A stretch of 64,000 bases of DNA from contig JAFEDS010000005.1 in the NCBI GenBank assembly GCA_018241505.1, positions 124,001 through 188,000 on the forward strand, written 5' to 3'. The stretch is from Pseudomonadota bacterium (lineage in GTDB: Bacteria; Pseudomonadota; Gammaproteobacteria; Steroidobacterales; Steroidobacteraceae). Shown in pieces: positions 10,637-18,124 of this stretch. The notes beneath the pieces are model-generated. The model saw only the letters and a list, made by a program, of their open reading frames with translations. It was not told where the DNA came from and made no database searches. The position numbers were made by a program, and so were the translations under genes. Position 1 is the first letter of the stretch. Each line of letters starts with the position of its first letter.

Positions 10637-10879
10637 TTACTTGGGCGCCGGCTTCTTCGGCGCCGGTGCGCTGTGCATGATCGGCGCCTGAATCGGATCT
10701 CCGAACACCCGGCGTTTGGTCGGGTGTGGCGCGAATGAGCTTGCCTTGTGCGGCGTGCCTACCGGCTGATGGCTCTTCGAGATGACTTTGGCGGGTTTCT
10801 TGGGGCCAGCCGGGTTCTGCGCGAAAGCGCCACCCGCGGCAAACAACATCAGCGTAGCCACTACTATTGATCTCAGCAT
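10637..10879 (-). CDS. Small secreted Lys/Pro-rich protein
   Basis: An 80-residue protein with a clear signal peptide (LRSIVVATLMLFAAGGAFA, cleavage after AFA). The mature part is short, basic and Pro-rich (PKKPAKVISKSHQP, PAPKKPAPK) with no cysteine and no recognisable domain. It is the last gene of the minus-strand cytochrome operon, starting 9 bases after the lipoprotein stop. Its location argues for an envelope role linked to the cytochromes, but nothing in the sequence says what that is. Confidence 0.6.
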   Translation of the reverse strand: MLRSIVVATLMLFAAGGAFAQNPAGPKKPAKVISKSHQPVGTPHKASSFAPHPTKRRVFGDPIQAPIMHSAPAPKKPAPK

Positions 10880-10888
10880 AACGACCTC

Positions 10889-11446
10889 TTAGTTGCCGGA
10901 AGCCAGCGCTCCCAACTGACGCCGGCCCTCCTTCCACACATCGAACGGGCGAGCATCCTGATCGCCTTCCAACTGCAGGCGCACGTGCTGCGCTGAAGCA
11001 ATGAAGCGCAAGGTATCGCGATCGGTCTTGTAGATCCGCGGCGGCCCGCGGAAATGCAGCGGGCGCAGCAGGGGTGTTGCCAGCCCCACCTCGTGCAAAC
11101 TCCGGCCATCGCGCTGCAACCTGATAGCACGCTCATCCGCCAGAAACACCAGTGTCTCTCCCGGATGCGCACCGGCACCGAGCCGCGCATCCACCGTCGA
11201 CCAGATGTAGACGAGCAGTATGTACTCGTAACGGCCTTGCCGGTTGACGCTCGTTGCTACCACATTAACGTACTGGCGCGAGTTTGCGGCAACGTCCTGG
11301 TGAGCGCGGGCGAAGATCATCGGCGCGGTCACGCTGCTGACCATAGCGGCGGTAACCGGATCGAGGTGCTCGTCCGGATGCCGGGGAGGCCGCGCCTTGC
11401 ACGACAGCAGGCTGAGCGAAACGAGGATGAGTATGAGGTTTCGCAT
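10889..11446 (-). CDS. Putative lipoprotein of the multiheme cytochrome cluster
   Basis: 185 residues starting at ATG 11446, one base after the stop of the upstream barrel gene. The N-terminus RNLILILVSLSLLSC ends in a lipobox (LLSC), so it should be lipidated and anchored to a membrane. The mature region has beta-strand-like segments (YEYILLVYIWSTVDARLG, ETLVFLADERAIRLQRDG, HVRLQLEGDQ) but no family I recognise. The same frame is open far upstream inside the barrel gene; that extension is not coding. The tight spacing implies co-translation with the barrel protein and a possible assembly or partner role, which is inference. Confidence 0.7.
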   Translation of the reverse strand: MRNLILILVSLSLLSCKARPPRHPDEHLDPVTAAMVSSVTAPMIFARAHQDVAANSRQYVNVVATSVNRQGRYEYILLVYIWSTVDARLGAGAHPGETLVFLADERAIRLQRDGRSLHEVGLATPLLRPLHFRGPPRIYKTDRDTLRFIASAQHVRLQLEGDQDARPFDVWKEGRRQLGALASGN

Positions 11447-11447
11447 G

Positions 11448-13928
11448 TCAGAAGTTGATTCGATAGCCGATGCTGACGAACAGCCGGGTCGTATTGCCGA
11501 TCTCGAGGCCCGCAGGGTTTTTACCAAACTCCGCGCCGCCTTCAATCTCCAGCACGTGACCGTGCCTTTGATAGTCCACATGCGCATACGGGGCATAGAA
11601 GATTGACGTATAGCCCGCATCGGTGACTCTACGCTGAAACAGCAGCCGCGGGCCCGCCCGCCAGGCCCCAAATACCGGGTAGCGGGAGATGAGCTGCCAG
11701 CCGAGTACATCATAGGTCGGGGTGGTGTCATATCGGACCACGACCTGGTTGAAATCATTCGGCCGCAGCAGGCTCGAGCCCAAGAGCTGTACCTGGTAGG
11801 AGATGTCGTTGCCCTGGGTGCCTGTAAACTGCTCCACGCCTCCGGAAGCGGGCGCGTCCGACAGTTTCGTATAGAACACGTCGAAGATTGTTTGGAAGCG
11901 CTCACCCAATTGCTTGATAGCAGACAGCGAGTAGGTGGACAGGACCGGGGTGCGGTCTTTGGCGAGGTCGAAAATCTGTTGTTCGCTGAATACTTTCTGC
12001 AACTGCGACAGCGTGCTGGACGCCTGGCCGATGAGGGCGTTTGCCGCGGTGATGAGCGGCGCATTGCGATGCTCGAGGTCCATGGTGAGCTGCCAGCGGG
12101 CCGGCAGTTGCACAGTTCCCAGCAGCACCAGCGCATTCAGGGACTGGAAGCGAGTGTCGTAGTCCACGTAACTGACGACCGACACAGCGGGGCGCGCATA
12201 TTGAACCTGGGCGCCCACTGCCTGCCGGTCTTTCAACCCGTCATTTTTTTGTTGAGTCACGTAGAGGCTCGTGTCCCAATGCGACAGCGCGGGCGCAAAA
12301 TCGACGGCCAGTGTTTCGAAGCGGCGATCCGTCTCGATGCCGTCTCCTGAGTTGTCCACAGGCATTCCGACGGTGGCGCGTACGGTCCATGATGGCGCGA
12401 AGCGGTAGGATACCCGGGCCCCGTCAAAGACACCGAAATTGCCGTCATTGATAGTCGTCTGACGGCCTATGCGACCGCGCAGGTCCCAGAGCTTGTCATT
12501 CACGTCCAGGAACGCTGTTGTAATCCGTACCCGGTCTGTCGCGCCCTCGATATCCCGCGGCAGAAAGTTCTTGGCGTAGCCGAAGTTGGTCCGGAATCCG
12601 GTGGTGAAGCGCTCGCCATCCTTGTGGGCATACAGGTCGGCGTCGGTGAAAATTGCATTCTCCACCACTGTGGCAAACAGCGGCCCATTCAGGTCGGTTC
12701 CATAGCTGTCCCGGCGGAATAGCTGCGAGGCACCGCCGGACAATTTCCAACCGTGGTCCGCGTCCTGTGTGTTGTCGAGCGCTCCGGTGCGACCGGCCAC
12801 CGAAGCGGCCCGAAGGATACGCAGTCGGGTTCTGATACGGTCGGCAGCAGGGCCCTCAGGGTAGCGGCGCAGGTACTCCTCGTACTCGGCTTTCGCCTGG
12901 GTTACTTCTCCTGAGCGCTCGCGAGCCAGCCCCAGCACCTCCTGTACGTCCGCGCGCTGCGGAAACTCCGGTTGCCGTTGCAGCTTGGTCAGAATCTGCA
13001 CCGCTTGTGGATAGTCCCGGGCACGCATGGCCGCGTGCGCCTGGTCCAACAGGCTCTTTAGTTGAGCCGCGTCCATGGGAGGATCCATGCCGATGTGTTC
13101 AACGGGGGGCAGAGGGGGTTCCGCGACGGCGGCGTTGGGATCGTTGGTGATGGAGTCATCGCCTACCGCAAGCCACGCTCGTGGGTAGTCCTTCGTTGCG
13201 CTCCGGAGTACGCTCTCCGCAACGGGACGTTGATCGAAGGGGCCGACTCTCAGGCGGTACCATTTTTCGCCGCCGGTCTCCACTTCTGACACAAACGCCT
13301 TTGTCTGGAGACGACTGCCGGCCTGTTCGACTGCCGCTGCATCGAACGGCTGACGCTGCGATTCGAGGTTGATTGCATAGTTGCTGGCAGTGTCGCCTCG
13401 CTCGGTGACGAGTACGCGGGACTTTCCTTCCTTCGCGCGCAGCAGGCGGATTCGCATGCCCGAGGCGCTGGCTCCTTGCGCAAGGACAAAGGATTCCGGC
13501 TTCGCCCAAGTGAGGGTCAGAGTAACTTCGGCGCCGAGCGAGGACTCCAGGCGCGCGGAGGTGAGAATTCCCCGGGGGCCGGAAATAGGCGGGATCTCCG
13601 TGGTGATTCCCCCACCGGCAGCCAATGCACCCGCGGCACCACAGTCCCGGTCAACACGCAATCGCAGCCTGACCTCAGGTCCCTCGCTGGCCGGGGTATG
13701 GCCGGCATAATGCAGTGAGCAGTTGAATTGAAGCGTGATATCAACCTGCGACTCACGCTCGTCGATGTCGATGACATCAATCAGTTGTGACGGGCCCTGA
13801 GACTGCAGTTGCTGTTGTCCCATGCCACGCACCTGCGCTGCTCCCGGGTCGGGCGCCAGTGCAACGACCACGGCTGCAGCGAGCGCTGCTGCCTGGACTA
13901 GCCGCCGAGGCGCCTTAATGGAACGCAC
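11448..13928 (-). CDS. SPOR-TPR-beta-barrel outer-membrane protein of cytochrome cluster
   Basis: 826 residues. It has a signal peptide (VQAAALAAAVVVALAPDPGAAA-like, ending about residue 31). An N-terminal beta-rich domain follows. A SPOR-like repeat lies near residues 180-255 (QRQPFDAAAVEQAGSRLQTKAF ... KWYRLRVGPFDQRPVAESVLRSA). TPR-like helices lie at about 285-370 (AHAAMRARDYPQAVQILTKL, YEEYLRRYPEGPAADRI). The last 440 residues look like a large beta barrel of repeated amphipathic strands, ending in SIGYRINF with the terminal Phe typical of BAM-assembled proteins. Its start overlaps the 12-heme cytochrome gene by 14 bases. The barrel next to two multiheme cytochromes suggests a porin-cytochrome conduit. 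It is not a recognisable MtrB homologue, and an exopolysaccharide-type TPR-barrel is an alternative. Confidence 0.72.
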   Translation of the reverse strand: MRSIKAPRRLVQAAALAAAVVVALAPDPGAAQVRGMGQQQLQSQGPSQLIDVIDIDERESQVDITLQFNCSLHYAGHTPASEGPEVRLRLRVDRDCGAAGALAAGGGITTEIPPISGPRGILTSARLESSLGAEVTLTLTWAKPESFVLAQGASASGMRIRLLRAKEGKSRVLVTERGDTASNYAINLESQRQPFDAAAVEQAGSRLQTKAFVSEVETGGEKWYRLRVGPFDQRPVAESVLRSATKDYPRAWLAVGDDSITNDPNAAVAEPPLPPVEHIGMDPPMDAAQLKSLLDQAHAAMRARDYPQAVQILTKLQRQPEFPQRADVQEVLGLARERSGEVTQAKAEYEEYLRRYPEGPAADRIRTRLRILRAASVAGRTGALDNTQDADHGWKLSGGASQLFRRDSYGTDLNGPLFATVVENAIFTDADLYAHKDGERFTTGFRTNFGYAKNFLPRDIEGATDRVRITTAFLDVNDKLWDLRGRIGRQTTINDGNFGVFDGARVSYRFAPSWTVRATVGMPVDNSGDGIETDRRFETLAVDFAPALSHWDTSLYVTQQKNDGLKDRQAVGAQVQYARPAVSVVSYVDYDTRFQSLNALVLLGTVQLPARWQLTMDLEHRNAPLITAANALIGQASSTLSQLQKVFSEQQIFDLAKDRTPVLSTYSLSAIKQLGERFQTIFDVFYTKLSDAPASGGVEQFTGTQGNDISYQVQLLGSSLLRPNDFNQVVVRYDTTPTYDVLGWQLISRYPVFGAWRAGPRLLFQRRVTDAGYTSIFYAPYAHVDYQRHGHVLEIEGGAEFGKNPAGLEIGNTTRLFVSIGYRINF

Positions 13929-14988
13929 CGTCGGTCACCCTGTGATGGCCGGCCGGCCGCGTTTTGGCAATGGTCGTCAACTTGGCATCGGTGTAGATGT
14001 GGCAGGCACCGGCGCAATTCTGCAACTCGCTGAGGTTGTAGGTCATGCCCTCGACGGTCTTGGTATGCGCCTCGGGTTTGAAGGCGTTGGCATGGCAACC
14101 CCCACATCCAGGCCGATAGGCGGCGAACTGCCACGTGGCCTTGTCAGTGTTGGTGTTGTGGCACGAAGTGCAGCCCGGGGCGCCTTTGTGCTCGCCCGGG
14201 AATTCTGCCGATCTATGCGAGAACGTAACCGTCGACCAGCTCGGGTAGTGATGACATGTCGAGCAGTCGAGTGAGGTGGTCATGTGATCGGCGACTTTGC
14301 CGGTTGCCGCACCCCCGTTGTGGCACGTCAGGCAGTTGGCCACGAGACCTGTGTGGTCGAAGCGGGCAGGGCTCCACGAAAGGGTGCCATGGCATGCGCC
14401 GCAGTCCTGCGTTGTTGGCACGTGATTACGAGGTACGCTCGCTGCGCGGACACCGGAGTGACAGGTGCGGCAGGAGCTACCCACTCCATTGATTCCTGCC
14501 TTCGCCACCATGTTGATGCCCGAGTGCTCGAACCGGGCCGGCGTAAAGGCGTTCGTCGTATGGCACGCATCGCAGTTGTTGTCACTCTGGATGTGGCCCG
14601 GGTTCTTGCCCATGGCCTTGGCGCCGTTGTGACAACTGAAGCAGGTACCTCGTACCTGCAGATGATCCATATGTACGATAGGCAAGAAGTTATATTGGGT
14701 GTGGCACGCCTCGCAGTTGTCCTGCGTCAGGATGTGGGTCACGGGACGGGGAGTCGAGCTCACTCGTGACCCGGGTGTATGGCAGCCAACGCATGTCCTG
14801 GGCGTCCCCTTGAAGACCCCCTGCTGATGGCAGTATTCACATGCGAGATCGCGGTGGAAGCCGCGCAGCTCGTAGCCCGTAGTGAGGTGATCAAACTGGG
14901 TGCGCTGGACCGCGGCGGCATGAGGCAGCAGAATGAGAACCAGGACTAGTACCAGTGCCGCGGTGATTGTGCGTGTTCCCCGGACCAT
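13915..14988 (-). CDS. Twelve-heme cytochrome c family protein
   Basis: 357 residues with a signal peptide (TITAALVLVLVLILLPHAAA) and eleven canonical CxxCH heme-binding sites, from CEYCH near residue 50 to CGGCH near 296. A twelfth atypical C-x3-C-H site (CAGACH) follows near 323. Heme spacing and the alternating free histidines (FEHSGIN, FDHTGL, FSHRS) look like the class III/doubled-CXXCH group, with bis-His hemes. It is exported and should be matured by the Ccm system. It lies 12 bases after the 21-heme gene and overlaps the barrel gene, so all three proteins are likely made together. Role as an electron wire between periplasm and outer membrane is inference. Confidence 0.88.
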   Translation of the reverse strand: MVRGTRTITAALVLVLVLILLPHAAAVQRTQFDHLTTGYELRGFHRDLACEYCHQQGVFKGTPRTCVGCHTPGSRVSSTPRPVTHILTQDNCEACHTQYNFLPIVHMDHLQVRGTCFSCHNGAKAMGKNPGHIQSDNNCDACHTTNAFTPARFEHSGINMVAKAGINGVGSSCRTCHSGVRAASVPRNHVPTTQDCGACHGTLSWSPARFDHTGLVANCLTCHNGGAATGKVADHMTTSLDCSTCHHYPSWSTVTFSHRSAEFPGEHKGAPGCTSCHNTNTDKATWQFAAYRPGCGGCHANAFKPEAHTKTVEGMTYNLSELQNCAGACHIYTDAKLTTIAKTRPAGHHRVTDGAFH

Positions 14989-15000
14989 GAGTGCTGTTCC

Positions 15001-16563
15001 TTAGTTAGTCCGTGGGCGCTTGAAGGTGGTCGTGTTGTGACACTGCTGACACTCTTTCCCGAAGCGTCCCTGGTGCACATCGTTACCGGAATGACACGTA
15101 CCGCAGATCATTGAGGGCTTCACCACGTTCTGCGGCCGGATATGACAGTCAGCGCAACTCAGTCTTGCGTGGGCGCCCGACAAAGGGAAGCGGGTGTGGG
15201 TGGCGTGGTCGAAGTCCCACAGCTTCCAGCCGTTCGGGTTGTGGCAGTCGGAGCACTCCTTACCGAGACCGCCGTTGTGAACATCGTCCCTGGCGTGGCA
15301 ACCCACACATTCCTTCGGTGCATCATTGAACCGCTGAGTGGTATGGCACTGGCCGCAGGTCACAACTACATGGAGACCCATCAGCGGATACTTCGACTGG
15401 TCGTGGTCGAAGTTCACGTCAGTCCATTTAGTGGCCCTATGACACTGCTCGCAAGTCTTGCCCAACGTGCCGCCGTGGGGCTCGTCGGCGCGATGGCAAT
15501 CGATGCATTCCATGCCGAGCTTCTGATCTTTCACCACGTTGGTGTGACACACGTGGCAGTCGAGTTTGGCGTGGGCGCCAACGAGCGCGAAGTGGAATTT
15601 CTGCAGGTGATCGAAGTCTGTGACCTGCCACACATCGCTGCTGTGGCAGTCGGAGCACGCGGGCCCGAGCCGGCTCACATGCCTGTCATCCGTCTTGTGG
15701 CAGCCGACGCAGTCTTTCGGAATCGGGTCCTGCAAATTGCCGCTGCGGTGGCAATCGCCACAGCCGATCCGTGCATGCTTGCCATTCAAGGGGAAGCCCG
15801 TCTCGCGGGCATGATCAAATCTCTGGGAGGCCCAGTCGGCGGTCGAATGGCAGTTGGCGCACTGCGTACCCTGGCTGCCCTTGTGAACGTCATCTGGCGT
15901 GTGGCAGGCGGCACATTGCTTCGGTGTGTTCTTATATTGCTGGCCTGCGTGGCAAGCGGCGCACGGAACTTCGCGATGCTTGTTGGTGAGCGGGAAGGCC
16001 GTGTTCTCATGTTCGAACGTGTTTTTCTGCCATGATTTCGCGTCATGACAGGCCTTGCAGTCGACCCCGAGGCCGCCGCGATGGATGTCGTTCTTACGAT
16101 GGCAATCAATGCAGCCCGAGAGGGCTTTGCGATAGGGCGTATCAGGACGATGACAGCCGCTACACGCCACCGCCCCGTGCATGCCCTCCAGCGGGAAGCT
16201 AGTCAGATTGTGTGTGAAGCCGGCGTGGTTGAGTTTGTTGATATCGGCGTCGCGGCCCAGATGCTCAGTGTGGCAGCCACGGCACTGGCTCGTGGTCGAT
16301 TGCGGCATGCGGCCGTGATAGCGGCTCCTGGTGTTGATGTCCGCGGCGACTTCCTTGTGACAGTCGAGACAGAGGGCGGTCTGGCGTTCGCGGTTGGCGC
16401 GATCGTGGCAGTTGCTGCATTCACCTTCGATCTTGGCATGGGCCCTGGAGACGGGCCCCGGCATGATGAGCTTCTCGATGCTCGCGGCGTGGACCGCTGG
16501 GGCGACGGTCGAGGCGAGCAGCACGAGCAACAGCGCCTTGGCCAGGGTCCTGAAACCGAGCAT
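15001..16563 (-). CDS. Twenty-one-heme cytochrome c protein with triheme repeats
   Basis: 520 residues with a signal peptide (LGFRTLAKALLLVLLASTVAPAVHA) and 21 CxxCH motifs, one heme per 25 residues. The first three hemes lie in the N-terminal 100 residues. The remaining 18 fall in six tandem modules of about 67 residues, each with the order FPL-x-G-x-H, C-x2-CH, C-x2-CH, D-[DI]-VH-x-G, C-x2-CH, then W and FDH. The repeated free His (FDH, DVH) probably supply the sixth ligands. No other domain is present. It follows the cytochrome-b-like gene by 18 bases. Probable periplasmic or surface electron-transfer wire. Confidence 0.9.
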   Translation of the reverse strand: MLGFRTLAKALLLVLLASTVAPAVHAASIEKLIMPGPVSRAHAKIEGECSNCHDRANRERQTALCLDCHKEVAADINTRSRYHGRMPQSTTSQCRGCHTEHLGRDADINKLNHAGFTHNLTSFPLEGMHGAVACSGCHRPDTPYRKALSGCIDCHRKNDIHRGGLGVDCKACHDAKSWQKNTFEHENTAFPLTNKHREVPCAACHAGQQYKNTPKQCAACHTPDDVHKGSQGTQCANCHSTADWASQRFDHARETGFPLNGKHARIGCGDCHRSGNLQDPIPKDCVGCHKTDDRHVSRLGPACSDCHSSDVWQVTDFDHLQKFHFALVGAHAKLDCHVCHTNVVKDQKLGMECIDCHRADEPHGGTLGKTCEQCHRATKWTDVNFDHDQSKYPLMGLHVVVTCGQCHTTQRFNDAPKECVGCHARDDVHNGGLGKECSDCHNPNGWKLWDFDHATHTRFPLSGAHARLSCADCHIRPQNVVKPSMICGTCHSGNDVHQGRFGKECQQCHNTTTFKRPRTN

Positions 16564-16581
16564 GCGCGCCTGCTGCTATGG

Positions 16582-17502
16582 TCAGTACACGTGCACGGAA
16601 ATCACATGCACGGTGCCAGCGGCAATCAGCATGAGAAATAACGGCATGTGCAGTACGTGCCATACGGAGAACAGCTTCTCGTAGATCCGGAACTCAACTA
16701 CCTCCCGTGTAGCTCTCATCCTCCTGGCGACGTAGTCGAATGCTACACGTTCGAACCGGTCACTCTGTTTGGCGACTGCCTTGTGGCGTACGGCCGTGAC
16801 GCGAATTGCGGCTCGTGCATAGCGGCGCAGCCGTGAGCAGGCGCCGGAGAATCGAAATGCGATGGTGGGGGGTGCGAACAGCAGCAACGCCGGATGCCAT
16901 TCGGCCACCGCCAGCAGCCGTTGCTCTTCGTTTTCCACGTGGTTGGCCAGTTCCGGCATCATGAGGAGCTTGGTGGAGCGCTCGCGCAGTTCGGCGGCAC
17001 GCTCTTGCAATTCAGACAGCGTGGCCTTGCGCCCATACAGGCCGTGGTGAATTTTCGAGTAGAAATAGCGGCCGAAGATGCCACTGCCGGCCACGGTCAA
17101 CATACAGAACAGCGCGATGTTGCTGTTGGTGGCACCGAGACTGAAGCCGCAATGGATCAGGATGCAGACCGGACCGATGATGCCCATCATCATGTGCGTC
17201 TGAAACCAACCCGGGACACTCCCCAGCCAGCGCAGCGAGGGCACGCGCTTGCGGACGGCATATAACAGTTGCGCCAGGATCAGCGTGCCGCCGACGATAC
17301 CTATGGCATATCCCAGGCCGCTCTTGGGACTCAGGTAATGCGCGACCGGGAGCTGGATGCCGGCAATCAGCACCAGGGCCGCGCCTGCGAAGATAATCTG
17401 TTCAGTGGAAAAGCGTGAGCGCGCCTGCGGCATGGGGGCTAGCCGGTCGCCCGAGCGTGACAGTGCGGCACCTTTTTTCGAGATGCGTGCCTCAATTTGC
17501 AC
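16582..17502 (-). CDS. Cytochrome-b-like integral membrane protein of multiheme cluster
   Basis: The open frame starts farther upstream, but the sensible start is GTG at 17502, with GGGAA upstream, overlapping the previous gene by 11 bases (306 residues); ATG at 17433 is the alternative. Four hydrophobic segments lie in the first half and a last one at the C-terminus. Histidines sit in or near the segments: FQTHMMMG, CILIHCGF, SKIHHGLYG and the terminal SVWHVLHMPLF ... GTVHVISVHVY. Paired histidines of this kind are typical of b-type heme ligands in quinol-oxidising subunits. A polar helical stretch (SELQERAAELRERSTKLL) lies between them. It is most likely the inner-membrane entry point for electrons from quinol; heme binding is inferred, not shown. 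Confidence 0.68.
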   Translation of the reverse strand: MQIEARISKKGAALSRSGDRLAPMPQARSRFSTEQIIFAGAALVLIAGIQLPVAHYLSPKSGLGYAIGIVGGTLILAQLLYAVRKRVPSLRWLGSVPGWFQTHMMMGIIGPVCILIHCGFSLGATNSNIALFCMLTVAGSGIFGRYFYSKIHHGLYGRKATLSELQERAAELRERSTKLLMMPELANHVENEEQRLLAVAEWHPALLLFAPPTIAFRFSGACSRLRRYARAAIRVTAVRHKAVAKQSDRFERVAFDYVARRMRATREVVEFRIYEKLFSVWHVLHMPLFLMLIAAGTVHVISVHVY

Positions 17503-17896
17503 GGGCGTTCCCGGTAGCGCCGCTGCTGCCCTGGGCATGCGGTTTGTCCAGGGCATCGGCGATATCAGCGATCTCCTCGCCAGTCGCCTGGCCTGCTGCC
17601 TTGGGCGACGCAGAGGCGATATGGGCCCTTGCGGCGTCGGCGTCTGCTTTGCGCCCCAGGTAGTCGTACGACTCCGCCAGGAGCCTCCAATCGTTATCCG
17701 AGCCGCCCTCGGTGGCGAGGCGTGCCGCCAGCTTGTTTGTGACGTCATCCATAGAACCGGCAGTGGCCGAGGGCTGCGGGGACATCGTGGCGTGGTGGAC
17801 CGGCGGTGTTGGAGGCAGCCAGGCATGCGTGCCCGCCAGGATGGCGCTCGCGACGAGCGCACCGGCAATAAACCAATATGAATCGCGGCGTGACAT
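17492..17896 (-). CDS. CcmI/CycH-like membrane-anchored TPR protein
   Basis: 134 residues from ATG 17896 (AGGG upstream; a TTG ten codons earlier is possible). One N-terminal membrane segment (YWFIAGALVASAILAGTHAWL) is followed by a Pro/Ser-rich linker and a single TPR-like helix pair: NKLAARLATEGGSDNDWRLLAESYDYLGRKADADAARA. That layout matches the C-terminal TPR part of CcmI/CycH, which holds apocytochrome c during heme attachment, but it is much shorter. As first gene of the cytochrome operon it could be a dedicated chaperone for the two multiheme proteins. Assignment is by pattern and context. Confidence 0.6.
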   Translation of the reverse strand: MSRRDSYWFIAGALVASAILAGTHAWLPPTPPVHHATMSPQPSATAGSMDDVTNKLAARLATEGGSDNDWRLLAESYDYLGRKADADAARAHIASASPKAAGQATGEEIADIADALDKPHAQGSSGATGNARAN

Positions 17897-18124
17897 AAGC
17901 CCTGAGTTGAGTCGAAGGAATATCAAACGGAACAGTTGTAACGTGTGTTGAGGTAGGCGTCCACGCGTCGCGGTTCGCAGACGCGGGCGAATTGCGATTC
18001 AGTTCACACTAACATCCATGCTGCTTCGTCTGTGTGCACAGACGTCTATGCCGCCATGCTTTGAAAGGGTAGTTTGTGCCGGCGAAGCGCATGTGCCGCA
18101 CAGCCAGAAATGTGATCTGCGTCA
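17897..18124. other. Divergent promoter region of the multiheme cytochrome cluster
   Basis: A 228-base gene-free interval lies between the minus-strand seven-gene operon and the plus-strand oxidoreductase gene, so it must hold both promoters. The clearest feature is a perfect 8-bp inverted repeat listed separately. I could not define convincing -35 and -10 elements. Confidence 0.5.
18027..18044. promoter_or_regulatory. Candidate operator: 18-bp perfect inverted repeat
   Basis: CGTCTGTG, a 2-base TG spacer, then CACAGACG: a perfect palindrome of two 8-bp arms. It lies 80-98 bases before the oxidoreductase ATG and about 130 bases before the start of the divergent cytochrome operon. A dimeric repressor or activator site that controls both transcripts is a reasonable reading, but the binding protein is unknown. 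Confidence 0.45.

Noticed and set aside
10640-10670. GC-rich inverted repeat between lpdA and the small secreted gene, possible terminator
   Set aside because: It lies in the coding end of the small gene (Ala-Pro-Lys repeats) and has no T-run on either strand.
14220-16641. Long plus-strand open frames opposite the two multiheme cytochromes
   Set aside because: They are antisense shadows of the CxxCH-rich genes; valine/alanine-rich translations with no recognisable domain.
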